NCBI GenBank assembly: GCA_013298955.1
Contig: JAAFJT010000049.1
Span: forward strand, 1 to 34,466
Length of the DNA: 34,466 nt
From: Chitinophagales bacterium
Lineage (GTDB): Bacteria > Bacteroidota > Bacteroidia > Chitinophagales > Saprospiraceae
Direction of reading: 5' to 3'
Both the position numbers and the translations under genes were made by a program. The notes beneath the pieces were generated by a model. The model did not search any database, had not been told where the DNA came from, and saw nothing but the letters and a program-made list of their open reading frames with translations. Positions 1-7,861 of this stretch are shown here, piece after piece (the stretch's first letter is position 1; each line of letters begins with the position of its first letter).

Positions 1-23
1 TGGATAGACAAAAAATTTTTTTT

Positions 24-62
24 GACCAATTTTCATAAACAAAGTTTCTATGAAAATTGGTC
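24..62. repeat. hairpin downstream of tRNA-Met
   Basis: Two perfect 14-bp inverted arms (24-37 and 49-62) enclose an 11-nt loop. It lies about 60 bp past the 3' end of the leftward tRNA. On the minus strand it is followed by a run of A and then a run of T, so it may act as a terminator but is not a classic one. Confidence 0.55.
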
Positions 63-119
63 GGTTAAGAGTTTTTTACAAGTGTAAATGTTTGAAAATC
101 AAGCATTTACGCAAAATAG

Positions 120-193
120 TAGCGTGGGGGGGGCTTGAACCCCCGACCTCATGATTATGAATCATGCGCTCTAACCAGCTGAGCTACCGCGCC
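120..193 (-). tRNA. tRNA-Met (anticodon CAT)
   Basis: The minus strand folds as a 74-nt cloverleaf. The acceptor 5' strand is GGCGCGG, followed by TA and a D arm with the usual GCTCAGCTGG core. The anticodon stem CATGA/TCATG is perfect and its loop TTCATAA places CAT at the anticodon. The T arm pairs GGGGG with CCCCC around TTCAAGC. The 3' CCA is not encoded and the discriminator base is A. One acceptor pair is mismatched (C5 opposite A68) and the first pair is G-U. CAT could also belong to a lysidine-modified tRNA-Ile, but the overall sequence looks like elongator Met. Confidence 0.9.
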
Positions 194-269
194 AAATTAT
201 TCGTTAATTTTTTTAACGGCGCAAAGATACGCGCTTTTTTGAAAAAAAAAACTTTTTATTCAAAAAAAA

Positions 270-1265
270 TCATTTTACGCGAATTTTTATCCAAACAGGC
301 AAATGGTCTGACAACGTACGCGCTTCGTCAAACGTTGGAAACATGGGAACGACATCGATTTTATCCGCTTGAATCACGTCCATCATCGTCGCTTCATAGA
401 AAATATTATCATATTCTTCATTTAAATAATTTCCATTTGCCATCGGTGCGCGTTTGAGGCTCGTCGGCATATTCTGAAGCGCGGCGGCATAACCCAAGTT
501 GCGCAATCCATCAAACGCAGGTTTTTTGCCACTATAATTGAAATCGCCCATGACCAATAAATTATCCGCCTGATAAAGCGTATGCAAAGTTGTCAATTGT
601 TCAATTTCTTGGGCAGGTTTTTTGGCAGTTGGCACGGCGTGAAACGAACCCAATAGCACCGTTTTCCGATTCCCACCCTCAAAACGCGCCATAAAAGGCT
701 CTCGATTGATGGTATTTGCCAACGGTTGACACAAAAAAGCCTTGTTTTTCAACGAAACTCGACTCGTATTCCACAAATACGCGTATCGCTCTGAACCCGC
801 GCCCGAGGTGGCATCACTCACCGTGTAGTCCCAATTCGCGCCTGTTCTATCCAATTCATCGGCGAGTTGCGCAACTGCCCTTGCCCCCGCTTCCGAAGTT
901 GAAACTTCCTGAATCGTCACAATGTCGAAAGAACGCACAATTTGCGCTACTTTTTGGATTTGCGCAGGCGTTTTGGTTTTGCCATAATTGAACAAATTCC
1001 ACGATAAAATCATGATTTCATCCTTTTTTCCACGCGGCAGACGCGCTCCTTTGGGATAATTATTGGGTGCGCCCGTCGTTTTGGAAGCGTCTGCATTCGG
1101 CAAAGGTATTTGAAATTGAGGTAAAATAGGCGGTCTAACGTGAGTCACGGGTGGTGGCAGCTGCTTCCGATTCGGTTTATTCATCTGGTGAATCCCGTAA
1201 ATGCCACAGCATAACAAGATACACACAGCTATCAAGCCACACACTTGAAGCGTCGTTTTATTCAT
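270..1265 (-). CDS. Membrane-anchored endonuclease/exonuclease/phosphatase (DNase I-like) protein
   Basis: This 331-residue protein starts with one hydrophobic segment (about residues 7-26), then a proline-rich linker, then an EEP (DNase I/exonuclease III superfamily) domain from about residue 80. Family motifs appear in order: LSWNLFNYG, DIVTIQEV with the metal-binding Glu, GSFHAV, LVMGDFNY with the catalytic Asp-Asn, and SDHLPVW with the catalytic His close to the C-terminus. All key residues are present, so it should be an active phosphodiesterase or nuclease, probably tethered outside the inner membrane. The substrate cannot be told from sequence. It lies 90 bp downstream of the Septu-like pair on the same strand, and a small palindrome (1272-1292) sits just upstream of its ATG. 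Involvement in defence is not shown. Confidence 0.85.
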   Translation of the reverse strand: MNKTTLQVCGLIAVCILLCCGIYGIHQMNKPNRKQLPPPVTHVRPPILPQFQIPLPNADASKTTGAPNNYPKGARLPRGKKDEIMILSWNLFNYGKTKTPAQIQKVAQIVRSFDIVTIQEVSTSEAGARAVAQLADELDRTGANWDYTVSDATSGAGSERYAYLWNTSRVSLKNKAFLCQPLANTINREPFMARFEGGNRKTVLLGSFHAVPTAKKPAQEIEQLTTLHTLYQADNLLVMGDFNYSGKKPAFDGLRNLGYAAALQNMPTSLKRAPMANGNYLNEEYDNIFYEATMMDVIQADKIDVVPMFPTFDEARTLSDHLPVWIKIRVK

Positions 1266-1271
1266 ATTTTA

Positions 1272-1292
1272 AACGTTTTTATATAAAACGTT
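1272..1292. promoter_or_regulatory. 21-bp palindrome upstream of the EEP gene
   Basis: AACGTTTT and AAAACGTT flank a 5-nt AT spacer and end 6 bp before the start codon at 1265. It could be an operator, a leader hairpin or the weak terminator of the HNH gene. It has no T tract in the leftward direction. Confidence 0.3.
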
Positions 1293-1355
1293 AGTGATAT
1301 AAGATTGTTTTGTATCTATGAAAATAGATTTTTAAAACATAAATGACTGTACTGA

Positions 1356-2048
1356 TTACGAAGCATCCATAATCGCTTTATACATTGCCACAGCGGTTGG
1401 GAATTGATTTTCTGCCTCAAAAGGATATTTAATAATGAAATCAACTGTTCGCCTTCGTTTATCCACAATATTTGGAAAATTAATCCCTAATATATCTATC
1501 ATTTTCTGAATCCGTTCTCGAATAGGTTCAAGTAAATCGGTATTTGGGATAAAGTGATGTGTGCTGATGCTATATTCCAAAAGTTCAAAAGGGTTGTACA
1601 TGACGACATCAGGTTTCAAGATAGCATCTACGGCTTTATCGCTTTTACGATTGTTTGTATCCGAATCAATCACGAAAAAATTAGACCATAACCAATCTTT
1701 ATGTTCATAAATAATGGTCTGCCCTTTTTTTTGCTCTTTTTCTTTCCACTTGAGTCGCTCGTCAAAATGATCTAATTGACCATTATGATGCCGTTTTTTA
1801 TTTTTATAACGCCCATTTTCCCAATTATCGGGTGTCAAATGTTCAAGCGGACAAAGTTGTATCTCTGTGTAAGCGCATAATCCATTTTGACAACGCAAGG
1901 CATCCATCACAATATCTTGATAATATTCGCCTTGTGAGGAATTATAACGTGGATGTGGAAGCTCTAATTCATTTAAATTCCTTTCCCAATTTTGATAATT
2001 GGTAGAAAGTTGTAGTTGTTTGTCGATTTTCTTCATGTTAATTTTCAA
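1356..2048 (-). CDS. HNH-endonuclease-like protein, Septu PtuB-like partner
   Basis: The 230-residue protein has the layout of the PtuB/TIGR02646-type HNH family: a Cys-containing strand (C53 and C58 in RCQNGLCAYTE), a DH pair (QLDHF, D93-H94) and a final helix motif (WLWSNFFV then DTNNRKSDK, N132-K135). In typical members the first and last elements carry CxYC and CxxCN zinc ligands. Here they read CAYTE and DSDTNN, so the usual zinc knuckle is missing while the His and the Asn/Lys of the beta-beta-alpha core remain. The start at 2048 overlaps the ATPase gene by 11 bp. A second ATG (Met5, first base at 2036) begins 1 nt after the ATPase stop and is equally plausible. Pairing with the ATPase points to anti-phage nuclease activity; this is inference. 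Confidence 0.7.
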   Translation of the reverse strand: MKINMKKIDKQLQLSTNYQNWERNLNELELPHPRYNSSQGEYYQDIVMDALRCQNGLCAYTEIQLCPLEHLTPDNWENGRYKNKKRHHNGQLDHFDERLKWKEKEQKKGQTIIYEHKDWLWSNFFVIDSDTNNRKSDKAVDAILKPDVVMYNPFELLEYSISTHHFIPNTDLLEPIRERIQKMIDILGINFPNIVDKRRRTVDFIIKYPFEAENQFPTAVAMYKAIMDAS

Positions 2049-3414
2049 TTTTCCAATCTAATAAATCCGCAATGTGTTTATAACGCTCCCATAAAACCTT
2101 GACTTCCTCTTGATTTGTGGTACCATTCGCTTTTTTTATTTTTTGCAAACGAACATCCAGTTCAGCAAGTTCTTGAAGTTTTTGTTGGCGCTCTGGCATT
2201 CCATCTTGCTCTAAATCAAAAAGTCGGGTCAACACAGCGTCCCAGCGCAAATATTTTGGATGGATGCGATAATTATCAATATGATTTTCGCCTTGATAAT
2301 ACAACTCTTGTTGAATCATACCTTGTTCATCAAACTTTAATTCGACAATTTCCCAAGGGTCAAAAGCGGCTGCAATGATAGGCGAATGGGTTGCCACAAA
2401 AAGTTGTGCTTTCGGGGCAAGTTGCTGATAGAAACCGATTAAATCGCGCTGAATATCAGGATAAAAAGACCGTTCTGGCTCATCTATCAAAATAATCGCT
2501 TTATCGGTGTTGAGTTTAAGGAGGGGCGTTGCCGTCATTATCAATTGTTTGGTGCCTGTACTCCAGCCTGAATTGGGTATTTCAGTCGAACTTTTCTTTT
2601 GGTGAATCTGAATAAAACGCAAATCATCTGCTGTTTGGAAATCAAATTCGGGTTTTATTTCCAAATTGAATCGGTTCAACATCGGATTTAATTTATCAGC
2701 AAACGATTTGAGGGGATTCGGATGTCCTGCTTTCCATTGTTGAAACTCTTTTAGCAATACTTCAATTTCCATCGTACCACTTGTAAGGCGATTGCTCAAC
2801 TCATTATTATAGCGCAATTGATTTACTTTATATTTTTGAATATCATCTAAAATGAGATTCCAAACAGATTCAATATTATTTTGACCAAAATCGAAAAATT
2901 TTAAATTAATTTCATTCCTATCTGTTGTAGGTGCATTGTTTTTAGCTAAGGTCAATCCTATTTTGGAATTAGGTGGGAAAATATTTTGCAGATTAATATT
3001 CATCTCAGCAGGAAAAGAGACTAATACATTAGAATTTTGATAATATTGCTTCAAAAACGTTTTTAATTTTTTATCGGTTAAACGCATAAGATTTTTAGAC
3101 GCTTTTTGTTTGATTTCCCACGAAACTGCACCGTTTGTAATTGTAAAATTCTTATGTGTTTCTTGAGCATTGGCAACGGTTTGCGCCCAAATATGCTCCA
3201 TTGTGGGCAGAATATAATTGAAATCAATCAAATCATGGCTAATAATCGCTTTAATAAGGTTTAACAAAGACGTTTTTCCAGTACCACTCTGACCAATAAA
3301 ACACACTTTATCCAAAGGCTGCCCTGCTTTTTCATGCCCTTCGGGATAGATGAAATGTAACTTAAAATCCTTAAATTGGAGATATTTTTTAATATTCAAA
3401 TGTTTAATTTTCAT
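2038..3414 (-). CDS. ABC/OLD-like AAA ATPase, Septu PtuA-like
   Basis: This 458-residue soluble ATPase has Walker A GQSGTGKTS (41-49), a signature-like WSTGTKQ (284-290), Walker B IILIDEPE (307-314) and an H-loop ATHS (341-344). This is the SMC/ABC-type nucleotide-binding head found in RecF, OLD and PtuA proteins. The region between (about 60-280) is helical and family-specific, and no Toprim domain is visible, which argues against a complete OLD nuclease. It is the first gene of an overlapping two-gene leftward unit with the HNH protein. An ATPase plus HNH nuclease is the defining composition of Septu defence; the same pair also serves as a retron effector, but no reverse transcriptase is nearby. 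The upstream 297 bp carry no other gene. Confidence 0.8.
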   Translation of the reverse strand: MKIKHLNIKKYLQFKDFKLHFIYPEGHEKAGQPLDKVCFIGQSGTGKTSLLNLIKAIISHDLIDFNYILPTMEHIWAQTVANAQETHKNFTITNGAVSWEIKQKASKNLMRLTDKKLKTFLKQYYQNSNVLVSFPAEMNINLQNIFPPNSKIGLTLAKNNAPTTDRNEINLKFFDFGQNNIESVWNLILDDIQKYKVNQLRYNNELSNRLTSGTMEIEVLLKEFQQWKAGHPNPLKSFADKLNPMLNRFNLEIKPEFDFQTADDLRFIQIHQKKSSTEIPNSGWSTGTKQLIMTATPLLKLNTDKAIILIDEPERSFYPDIQRDLIGFYQQLAPKAQLFVATHSPIIAAAFDPWEIVELKFDEQGMIQQELYYQGENHIDNYRIHPKYLRWDAVLTRLFDLEQDGMPERQQKLQELAELDVRLQKIKKANGTTNQEEVKVLWERYKHIADLLDWKIEN

Positions 3415-3711
3415 AATATTTTAATTATAGAGTTGGATTTTTAACAGTGCGTTTAAAAATTTTAAAAACAAATGCGCCCTAAAAAGGTTTAACTTCGTAT
3501 GCTTCAAGTCGTTGTCGCATCCATTATTTTGATTTAAACGACCCAATAATTGCTCGTTCTGGTGATTTTGCAACATCTCTTTCAAAAAAACGTTGTTATT
3601 TTGCCGAAAATATAGATAAGCGATTTTGGATTTTTTTTTGAACCTTTCGGCAGAAACTCAAAACTTAGAACTATCCAATCCAAAATCCTCATCCAAAATC
3701 CATTATAAACC
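3415..3711. other. Divergent intergenic region
   Basis: No gene is seen in these 297 bp between the leftward ATPase and the rightward VWA gene. It is AT-rich. A TATTTTGC stretch at 3597-3604 vaguely resembles a Bacteroidota -7 box for the VWA gene. GATTTTGGATTT near 3625 recurs in inverted form as AATCCAAAATCC near 3678 and 3696. Confidence 0.4.
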
Positions 3712-5802
3712 ATGTTAGTTTTTCAATATCCAACTTGGTATCTGATTTTTTGCGTCCTTGCAGGCGCAGTGTACGCAGGTATCCTGTATTATCGGGACAG
3801 CACTTTCAAAGAAATTGCTCCAAATTTACATTACGGGTTAGGTGTAATTCGTTGGTTGACAGCGAGTTTGCTTACTTTCCTGTTGTTGACTCCCTTGATA
3901 CGCTCTCTGTTGACAGAGGTGAAAAAACCAGTTATTGTATTGGCGCAAGACGCTTCGGAATCGCTGTCAACCGTAGCGAAAGATTCTGCCAAATACAAAA
4001 TGAATTGGGACGCGCTCGAAAAAGCACTCGGCGACCAGTACGAAATCCGAAAATATGCTTTCGGCGACCATGTGCGCGAAGGTTTTGATTGGAAATGGAA
4101 GGATAAAGTGACCAATGTTTCTGATTTGTTGAAAAACGTATATGATTTATACGCAGAACAAAATTTAGGCGCGGTCGTCATGGCAACGGATGGGATTTAC
4201 AATGAAGGTAGTAATCCGATTTACACAGGCGCAAAGTTGAATGTGCCGATTTACACGGTTGCGCTTGGCGATACCACCCCTCAAAAAGATGTCGTCATCA
4301 AGCGGATTTTTCACAATAATATTGCTTATTTGGGTGATAAATTTTCAGTTCAAATCGATATTGCTGCGACGAATTGTGTGGGCGCGAATATTCCTGTCAC
4401 TGTGGGCAAAGTTGATGGCGCAGGGAATGTCACTAATTTGCAAACCTTTAACGCCAATGCGGATAAAAATAATTTTTTCCTCACCAAAGAAGTGATTTTA
4501 GAAGCAACACCCGCAGGGGTTCAACGGTATCGGGTTGCAACGGGGCAAGTTGCAGGTGAAATGACGACTTCCAATAATACCAAAGATTTTTTTGTAGAAA
4601 TCTTGGATGCCCGAACTAAAATTTTGCTCTTAGGCAATGCGCCGCATCCTGATTTGGGCGCAATCTCCGAAGTTTTGAAAGATAACAAGAATTACACGGT
4701 GACAACGGCGTATTTAAATGATTTAAAAATCAATGTATCGGATTTTGATTTTGCCATTTTACACCAAATTCCGAGTATGACAGGGGCAGCCGCAGAAACC
4801 GCGTTAGCCGCACTCAATACGAAGCGAACACCCCGTTTGTATATTGTTGGAACACAATCTGATACGCGTAAGTTAAATACCTTGCAAAATATGATTGTGT
4901 TTAACACAGATGGCAGACAAACAAATGATGTTCAAGGCATTTTAAATCCAAATTTTAATTTGTTTACGTTGGACAATGCGTTTAAAGAAGCGGTTCAATT
5001 CAATCCATTGACCGCGCCTTTTGGCGATTTCAAAGAAGCGGGCAATGGTCAAACGTTGTTATATCAGCGCATTGGAAAAATTGATACGAAATATCCATTA
5101 TTGACATTGGGCGAAGTGCAAGGCATGAAAACAGGGGTTTTATGTGCAGAAGGCATTTGGAAATGGCGATTATTTGACCATTTGCAACACCAAAATCATG
5201 CGATTTTCAATGGGATTGTGTCCAAAACCATTCAATATTTGAGCCTTAAAGAGGATAAACGCAAATTTCGCATTAGTTTAGAAAAGAATGTGTTCAATGA
5301 AAATGAACCCATTCAAATGGTCGCCGAATTGTATAATAATAGTTATGAATTGGTCAATACGCCTGATGCAAGTATCGTCGTCACGGACGGACAAGGCAAG
5401 CAATATCCATACACATTCAATAAAACAGGCAAGTCTTATGCGTTGAATGCGGGCATTTTACCTGCTGGAAGTTACAATTACAAAGGAACCGTGACGAATA
5501 ATGGCGAAACCTTGACCGCCGTAGGACAATTCTCGGTGCAAACCGTACAATTAGAATTGTACGAAACGACGGCAAACCATACTTTATTGAAATCATTGAG
5601 CGCACCTTCTGGCGGAGCGATGTTTTCTTTGGATAAAATGGCAACGATTGCCGATTCCATTAAAAACAAAATGACGGTGAAGCCTGTTTTGTATCAAACG
5701 ACCAAGACAGAACCCTTGATTCATTTGAAATGGATATTTGGATTATTAGCAGCATTATTAGCAGGCGAATGGTTTTTGCGCCGCTATTTTGGTGGTTATT
5801 AA
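3712..5802 (+). CDS. VWA-domain membrane protein
   Basis: The 696-residue protein has two N-terminal membrane segments (about 8-25 and 47-65), a von Willebrand A-like domain and a C-terminal membrane segment (about 674-690) ending in Arg residues. The VWA metal site is recognisable: DASES at 80-84 fits DxSxS, and ATDG with D160 fits the later acidic position. The middle and C-terminal parts look like beta-sandwich modules, with phrases such as NVFNENEPIQMVAELYNN that resemble cell-surface or Ig-like repeats. This architecture is common in Bacteroidota membrane proteins related to the BatA/BatB aerotolerance group, but no MoxR or DUF58 gene lies nearby, so a Bat assignment is not supported. 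The role is unknown. The gene appears to be monocistronic and ends 51 bp before a very long palindrome. Confidence 0.75.
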   Translation: MLVFQYPTWYLIFCVLAGAVYAGILYYRDSTFKEIAPNLHYGLGVIRWLTASLLTFLLLTPLIRSLLTEVKKPVIVLAQDASESLSTVAKDSAKYKMNWDALEKALGDQYEIRKYAFGDHVREGFDWKWKDKVTNVSDLLKNVYDLYAEQNLGAVVMATDGIYNEGSNPIYTGAKLNVPIYTVALGDTTPQKDVVIKRIFHNNIAYLGDKFSVQIDIAATNCVGANIPVTVGKVDGAGNVTNLQTFNANADKNNFFLTKEVILEATPAGVQRYRVATGQVAGEMTTSNNTKDFFVEILDARTKILLLGNAPHPDLGAISEVLKDNKNYTVTTAYLNDLKINVSDFDFAILHQIPSMTGAAAETALAALNTKRTPRLYIVGTQSDTRKLNTLQNMIVFNTDGRQTNDVQGILNPNFNLFTLDNAFKEAVQFNPLTAPFGDFKEAGNGQTLLYQRIGKIDTKYPLLTLGEVQGMKTGVLCAEGIWKWRLFDHLQHQNHAIFNGIVSKTIQYLSLKEDKRKFRISLEKNVFNENEPIQMVAELYNNSYELVNTPDASIVVTDGQGKQYPYTFNKTGKSYALNAGILPAGSYNYKGTVTNNGETLTAVGQFSVQTVQLELYETTANHTLLKSLSAPSGGAMFSLDKMATIADSIKNKMTVKPVLYQTTKTEPLIHLKWIFGLLAALLAGEWFLRRYFGGY

Positions 5803-5853
5803 GTGCATTTGAATCCTTTATTTCTGCTTCGTTTTCGCTATTTTTTTTATAAA

Positions 5854-6004
5854 AACTTTCGCAAAGTGTTTTTTTAACAAAATTTGTTTTAAAAATATCA
5901 AAATTGAATTATCAAAGTGGAAAAATTGAAAATTTTTCCACTTTGATAATTCAATTTTGATATTTTTAAAACAAATTTTGTCAAAAAAACACTTTGCGAA
6001 AGTT
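5854..6004. repeat. 151-bp near-perfect palindrome
   Basis: Two arms of 74 bp (5854-5927 and 5931-6004) flank a 3-nt GAA centre. Reading both arms through, I find one mismatch, which is G-U compatible. The outer end reads AACTTTCGCAAAGTG and the inner end GTGGAAAAATT. It fills most of the 265-bp gap between two rightward genes. As RNA it would form one extended hairpin and probably insulate the VWA transcript from the next gene. Confidence 0.9.
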
Positions 6005-6067
6005 GTACTCTGATTTCAAGCAGGAAATATTTTTTTTGAATTTTCTAATCAATAAAAACGATTTTTT

Positions 6068-6937
6068 ATGAAACTGCAACTCATTTACTTCTCTTTCGCC
6101 CTTATCGGTGGCGGATTTATGCTCACCAGCAGCGCGGGCGGCACGGCAAATAGTCAAAACAAAGGTTACACGGGCGCACCAGGCGATGAACTGGTCAACC
6201 CGAATACCCCAAAATTATGTAATTCTTGTCACATGGGCGGTACTTACAACCCGACTGCCACTATCAAATTGTTGGATGCCTCCAACACACCCGTTACTAC
6301 TTACAAGGTAGGACAGCCGTACACCGTGCAATTCACGATAACAGCAGGTGCAGGTACGCCCGCCGGTTATGGTTTTCAGATGATTGACATTCGAGAGGCA
6401 GACGCTACCAATGTCAAAGGCTTCAAACCGGGTGAGCAACCTGCTGGCACGATCCTTTCCATCCTCACGAATGGGCGCATGTATGCCGAACAAAATGCGA
6501 GAAGTGCCTCCAATACGTTCAATGTCAAATGGCAAACGAATCTTGCTGGAAAAGGAGCGATTTCTTTTTATGCGATTGGCAATGCCGTCAATGGCAATGC
6601 GGGTACGGGGGGCGATAGCCCAACAGCGAGTGTCAAGGCAACTTTTCAAGAATTTACAAGCGCGACTAATGAATTAGAAAAAGGAATTACCGAATTTAAT
6701 TTGTTCCCAAATCCTACTGCCAATGCTTTAAGTGTTAAAATGAATTTTAAAAAAGATAAAATTTGTGATGTACAGTTGTTGGATATTGCTGGAAAAGCGG
6801 TTTTCAAAACCAAATGGGCATTGAAAGCAGGCGAAAACCTTCAGGAAATGGATTTAAGCGCGTATCCTGCGGGCGTGTATCAACTTACGTTGGTCAGCGA
6901 GCATGATTTTTTTACCAAGAAAATTTGTAAATGGTAG
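6068..6937 (+). CDS. Secreted choice-of-anchor V protein with CxxCH motif and T9SS sorting domain
   Basis: The 289-residue protein begins with a signal peptide (about 1-23). CNSCH at 51-55 is a CxxCH haem-attachment-like motif typical of the choice-of-anchor V (Reelin-like) family. A beta-rich domain follows to about residue 195. The last 85 residues form a type A T9SS sorting domain: FNLFPNPTANALSVKM, then a strand ending in GVYQLTLVS and the basic tail KKICKW. It should be exported by Sec, carried across the outer membrane by T9SS, and anchored or released at the surface. Whether a c-type haem is bound cannot be told. A palindrome starts immediately after the stop codon. Confidence 0.85.
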   Translation: MKLQLIYFSFALIGGGFMLTSSAGGTANSQNKGYTGAPGDELVNPNTPKLCNSCHMGGTYNPTATIKLLDASNTPVTTYKVGQPYTVQFTITAGAGTPAGYGFQMIDIREADATNVKGFKPGEQPAGTILSILTNGRMYAEQNARSASNTFNVKWQTNLAGKGAISFYAIGNAVNGNAGTGGDSPTASVKATFQEFTSATNELEKGITEFNLFPNPTANALSVKMNFKKDKICDVQLLDIAGKAVFKTKWALKAGENLQEMDLSAYPAGVYQLTLVSEHDFFTKKICKW

Positions 6938-7040
6938 TTGAATTAGGAATGAGGGACTTTTAGGAATGAAGGATGGGCTTGATTTTTTTTAAAAATCAAG
7001 CCCATTCTTCATTCCTAAAAGTCCCTCATTCCTAATTCAA
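6938..7040. terminator. Long hairpin abutting the stop codon of 6068-6937
   Basis: Arms of about 50 bp begin with TTGAATTAGGAATGAGGG at the first base after the TAG stop and close around 6989 over a T8/A5 junction. One internal mismatch was noticed. It probably terminates the upstream transcript and resembles the hairpin at 24450-24538 in its outer TTGAATTAGGA end. Confidence 0.8.
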
Positions 7041-7070
7041 AATTATTTTAGATTTCTTTCAGATTTCTTG

Positions 7071-7078
7071 TATCTTGC
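7071..7078 (+). promoter_or_regulatory. Possible -7 box for carbonic anhydrase
   Basis: TATCTTGC lies 40 bp upstream of the start codon and differs slightly from the Bacteroidota consensus TAnnTTTG. No convincing -33 TTTG was found at the right distance. Confidence 0.3.
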
Positions 7079-7117
7079 GACGCAAATTTTATTTTTAAAC
7101 GCCTCTATTTCAATTTA

Positions 7118-7783
7118 ATGATAGCACGTTACAGAGAAACCCGCGAATCCATGACTCCGCAAACCGCCCTTACCCTGTTGAAAGAGGGCAACAAACGCTT
7201 TATCAGCAATCTGCGTATCAATCGAGACCATTTAGATATGGTCAATATCACCGCAGAAAAGCAATTTCCATTTGCCGCCATCCTCAGTTGTAGCGATTCG
7301 CGTACGGCTGCCGAATTTGTCTTCGACCAAGGGTTGGGCGATATTTTCAGCATTCGATTGGCGGGCAATATTGCAAGTCGCAATGCGGTGGGCAGTATGG
7401 AATACGCGTGTAAACATTTGGGTTCTAAACTCATTGTCGTATTGGGGCATACGAATTGTGGTGCAGTGCGGGCGGCTTGCGCCGATTTCCGTCTGGACAA
7501 CCTCAATGATTTGTTAGACCACATTCGACTCGCCATTTTGACGGAAACCAAGACGAAAAAAGACCGAAATGTGGAGAATAAGGCTTTTGTCAAATCCGTT
7601 ACGCATCAAAATGTGCTGCATAGTATTGAGGTGGTTTTGGAACGCAGTGCCATCCTGCGCGAGATGATGCGGGCAGGAGCTATTGATATTATGGGCGGCG
7701 TACACGATTTGGAAACAGGGAAGGTACAGTTTTTGGAGAAAGAAACGGCGGTCATTGTGAAAAGATGCCTTGATTTGCCATAA
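7118..7783 (+). CDS. Beta-class carbonic anhydrase
   Basis: The 221-residue protein catalyses reversible hydration of CO2 to bicarbonate in the cytoplasm. The beta-class zinc site is complete: C58 in ILSCSDSR with the D60/R62 dyad, then H111 and C114 in LGHTNCGAV. RLAGNIA and SMEYACKHLG are also family-typical, and the length is normal. The first ATG gives an 11-residue leader (IARYRETRES) before MTPQTALTLLKEGN; the second ATG at 7151 matches where many family members begin, so the true start is uncertain. It stands alone, after a hairpin terminator and before the restriction-modification pair. Confidence 0.95.
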   Translation: MIARYRETRESMTPQTALTLLKEGNKRFISNLRINRDHLDMVNITAEKQFPFAAILSCSDSRTAAEFVFDQGLGDIFSIRLAGNIASRNAVGSMEYACKHLGSKLIVVLGHTNCGAVRAACADFRLDNLNDLLDHIRLAILTETKTKKDRNVENKAFVKSVTHQNVLHSIEVVLERSAILREMMRAGAIDIMGGVHDLETGKVQFLEKETAVIVKRCLDLP

Positions 7784-7808
7784 CATTCCATTACGCCCTA
7801 ACTGAAAA

Positions 7809-7839
7809 ACTTGCTATAAGTTTCAAACTTGTCGCAAGT
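7809..7839. repeat. Short hairpin upstream of the restriction gene
   Basis: ACTTGC and GCAAGT, plus AAGTTT and AAACTT, pair around a single C with a 3-nt internal loop. It lies 22 bp before the restriction gene. The same design recurs at 15731-15773, so it looks like a dispersed repeat or terminator for the carbonic anhydrase gene rather than a dedicated operator. Confidence 0.55.
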
Positions 7840-7861
7840 AACATTTAAATAATTTTAAAAT

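Noticed and set aside
120-193. tRNA-Met as an integration site for a defence island
   Set aside because: No direct repeat of the tRNA 3' end and no integrase was found in the window.
1356-3414. ATPase-HNH pair as effector of a retron
   Set aside because: No reverse transcriptase frame or msr/msd-like structured region lies on either side.
3712-5802. BatA/BatB aerotolerance operon
   Set aside because: Only a single VWA gene is present; there is no MoxR ATPase, DUF58 or TPR (BatC/BatE) neighbour.
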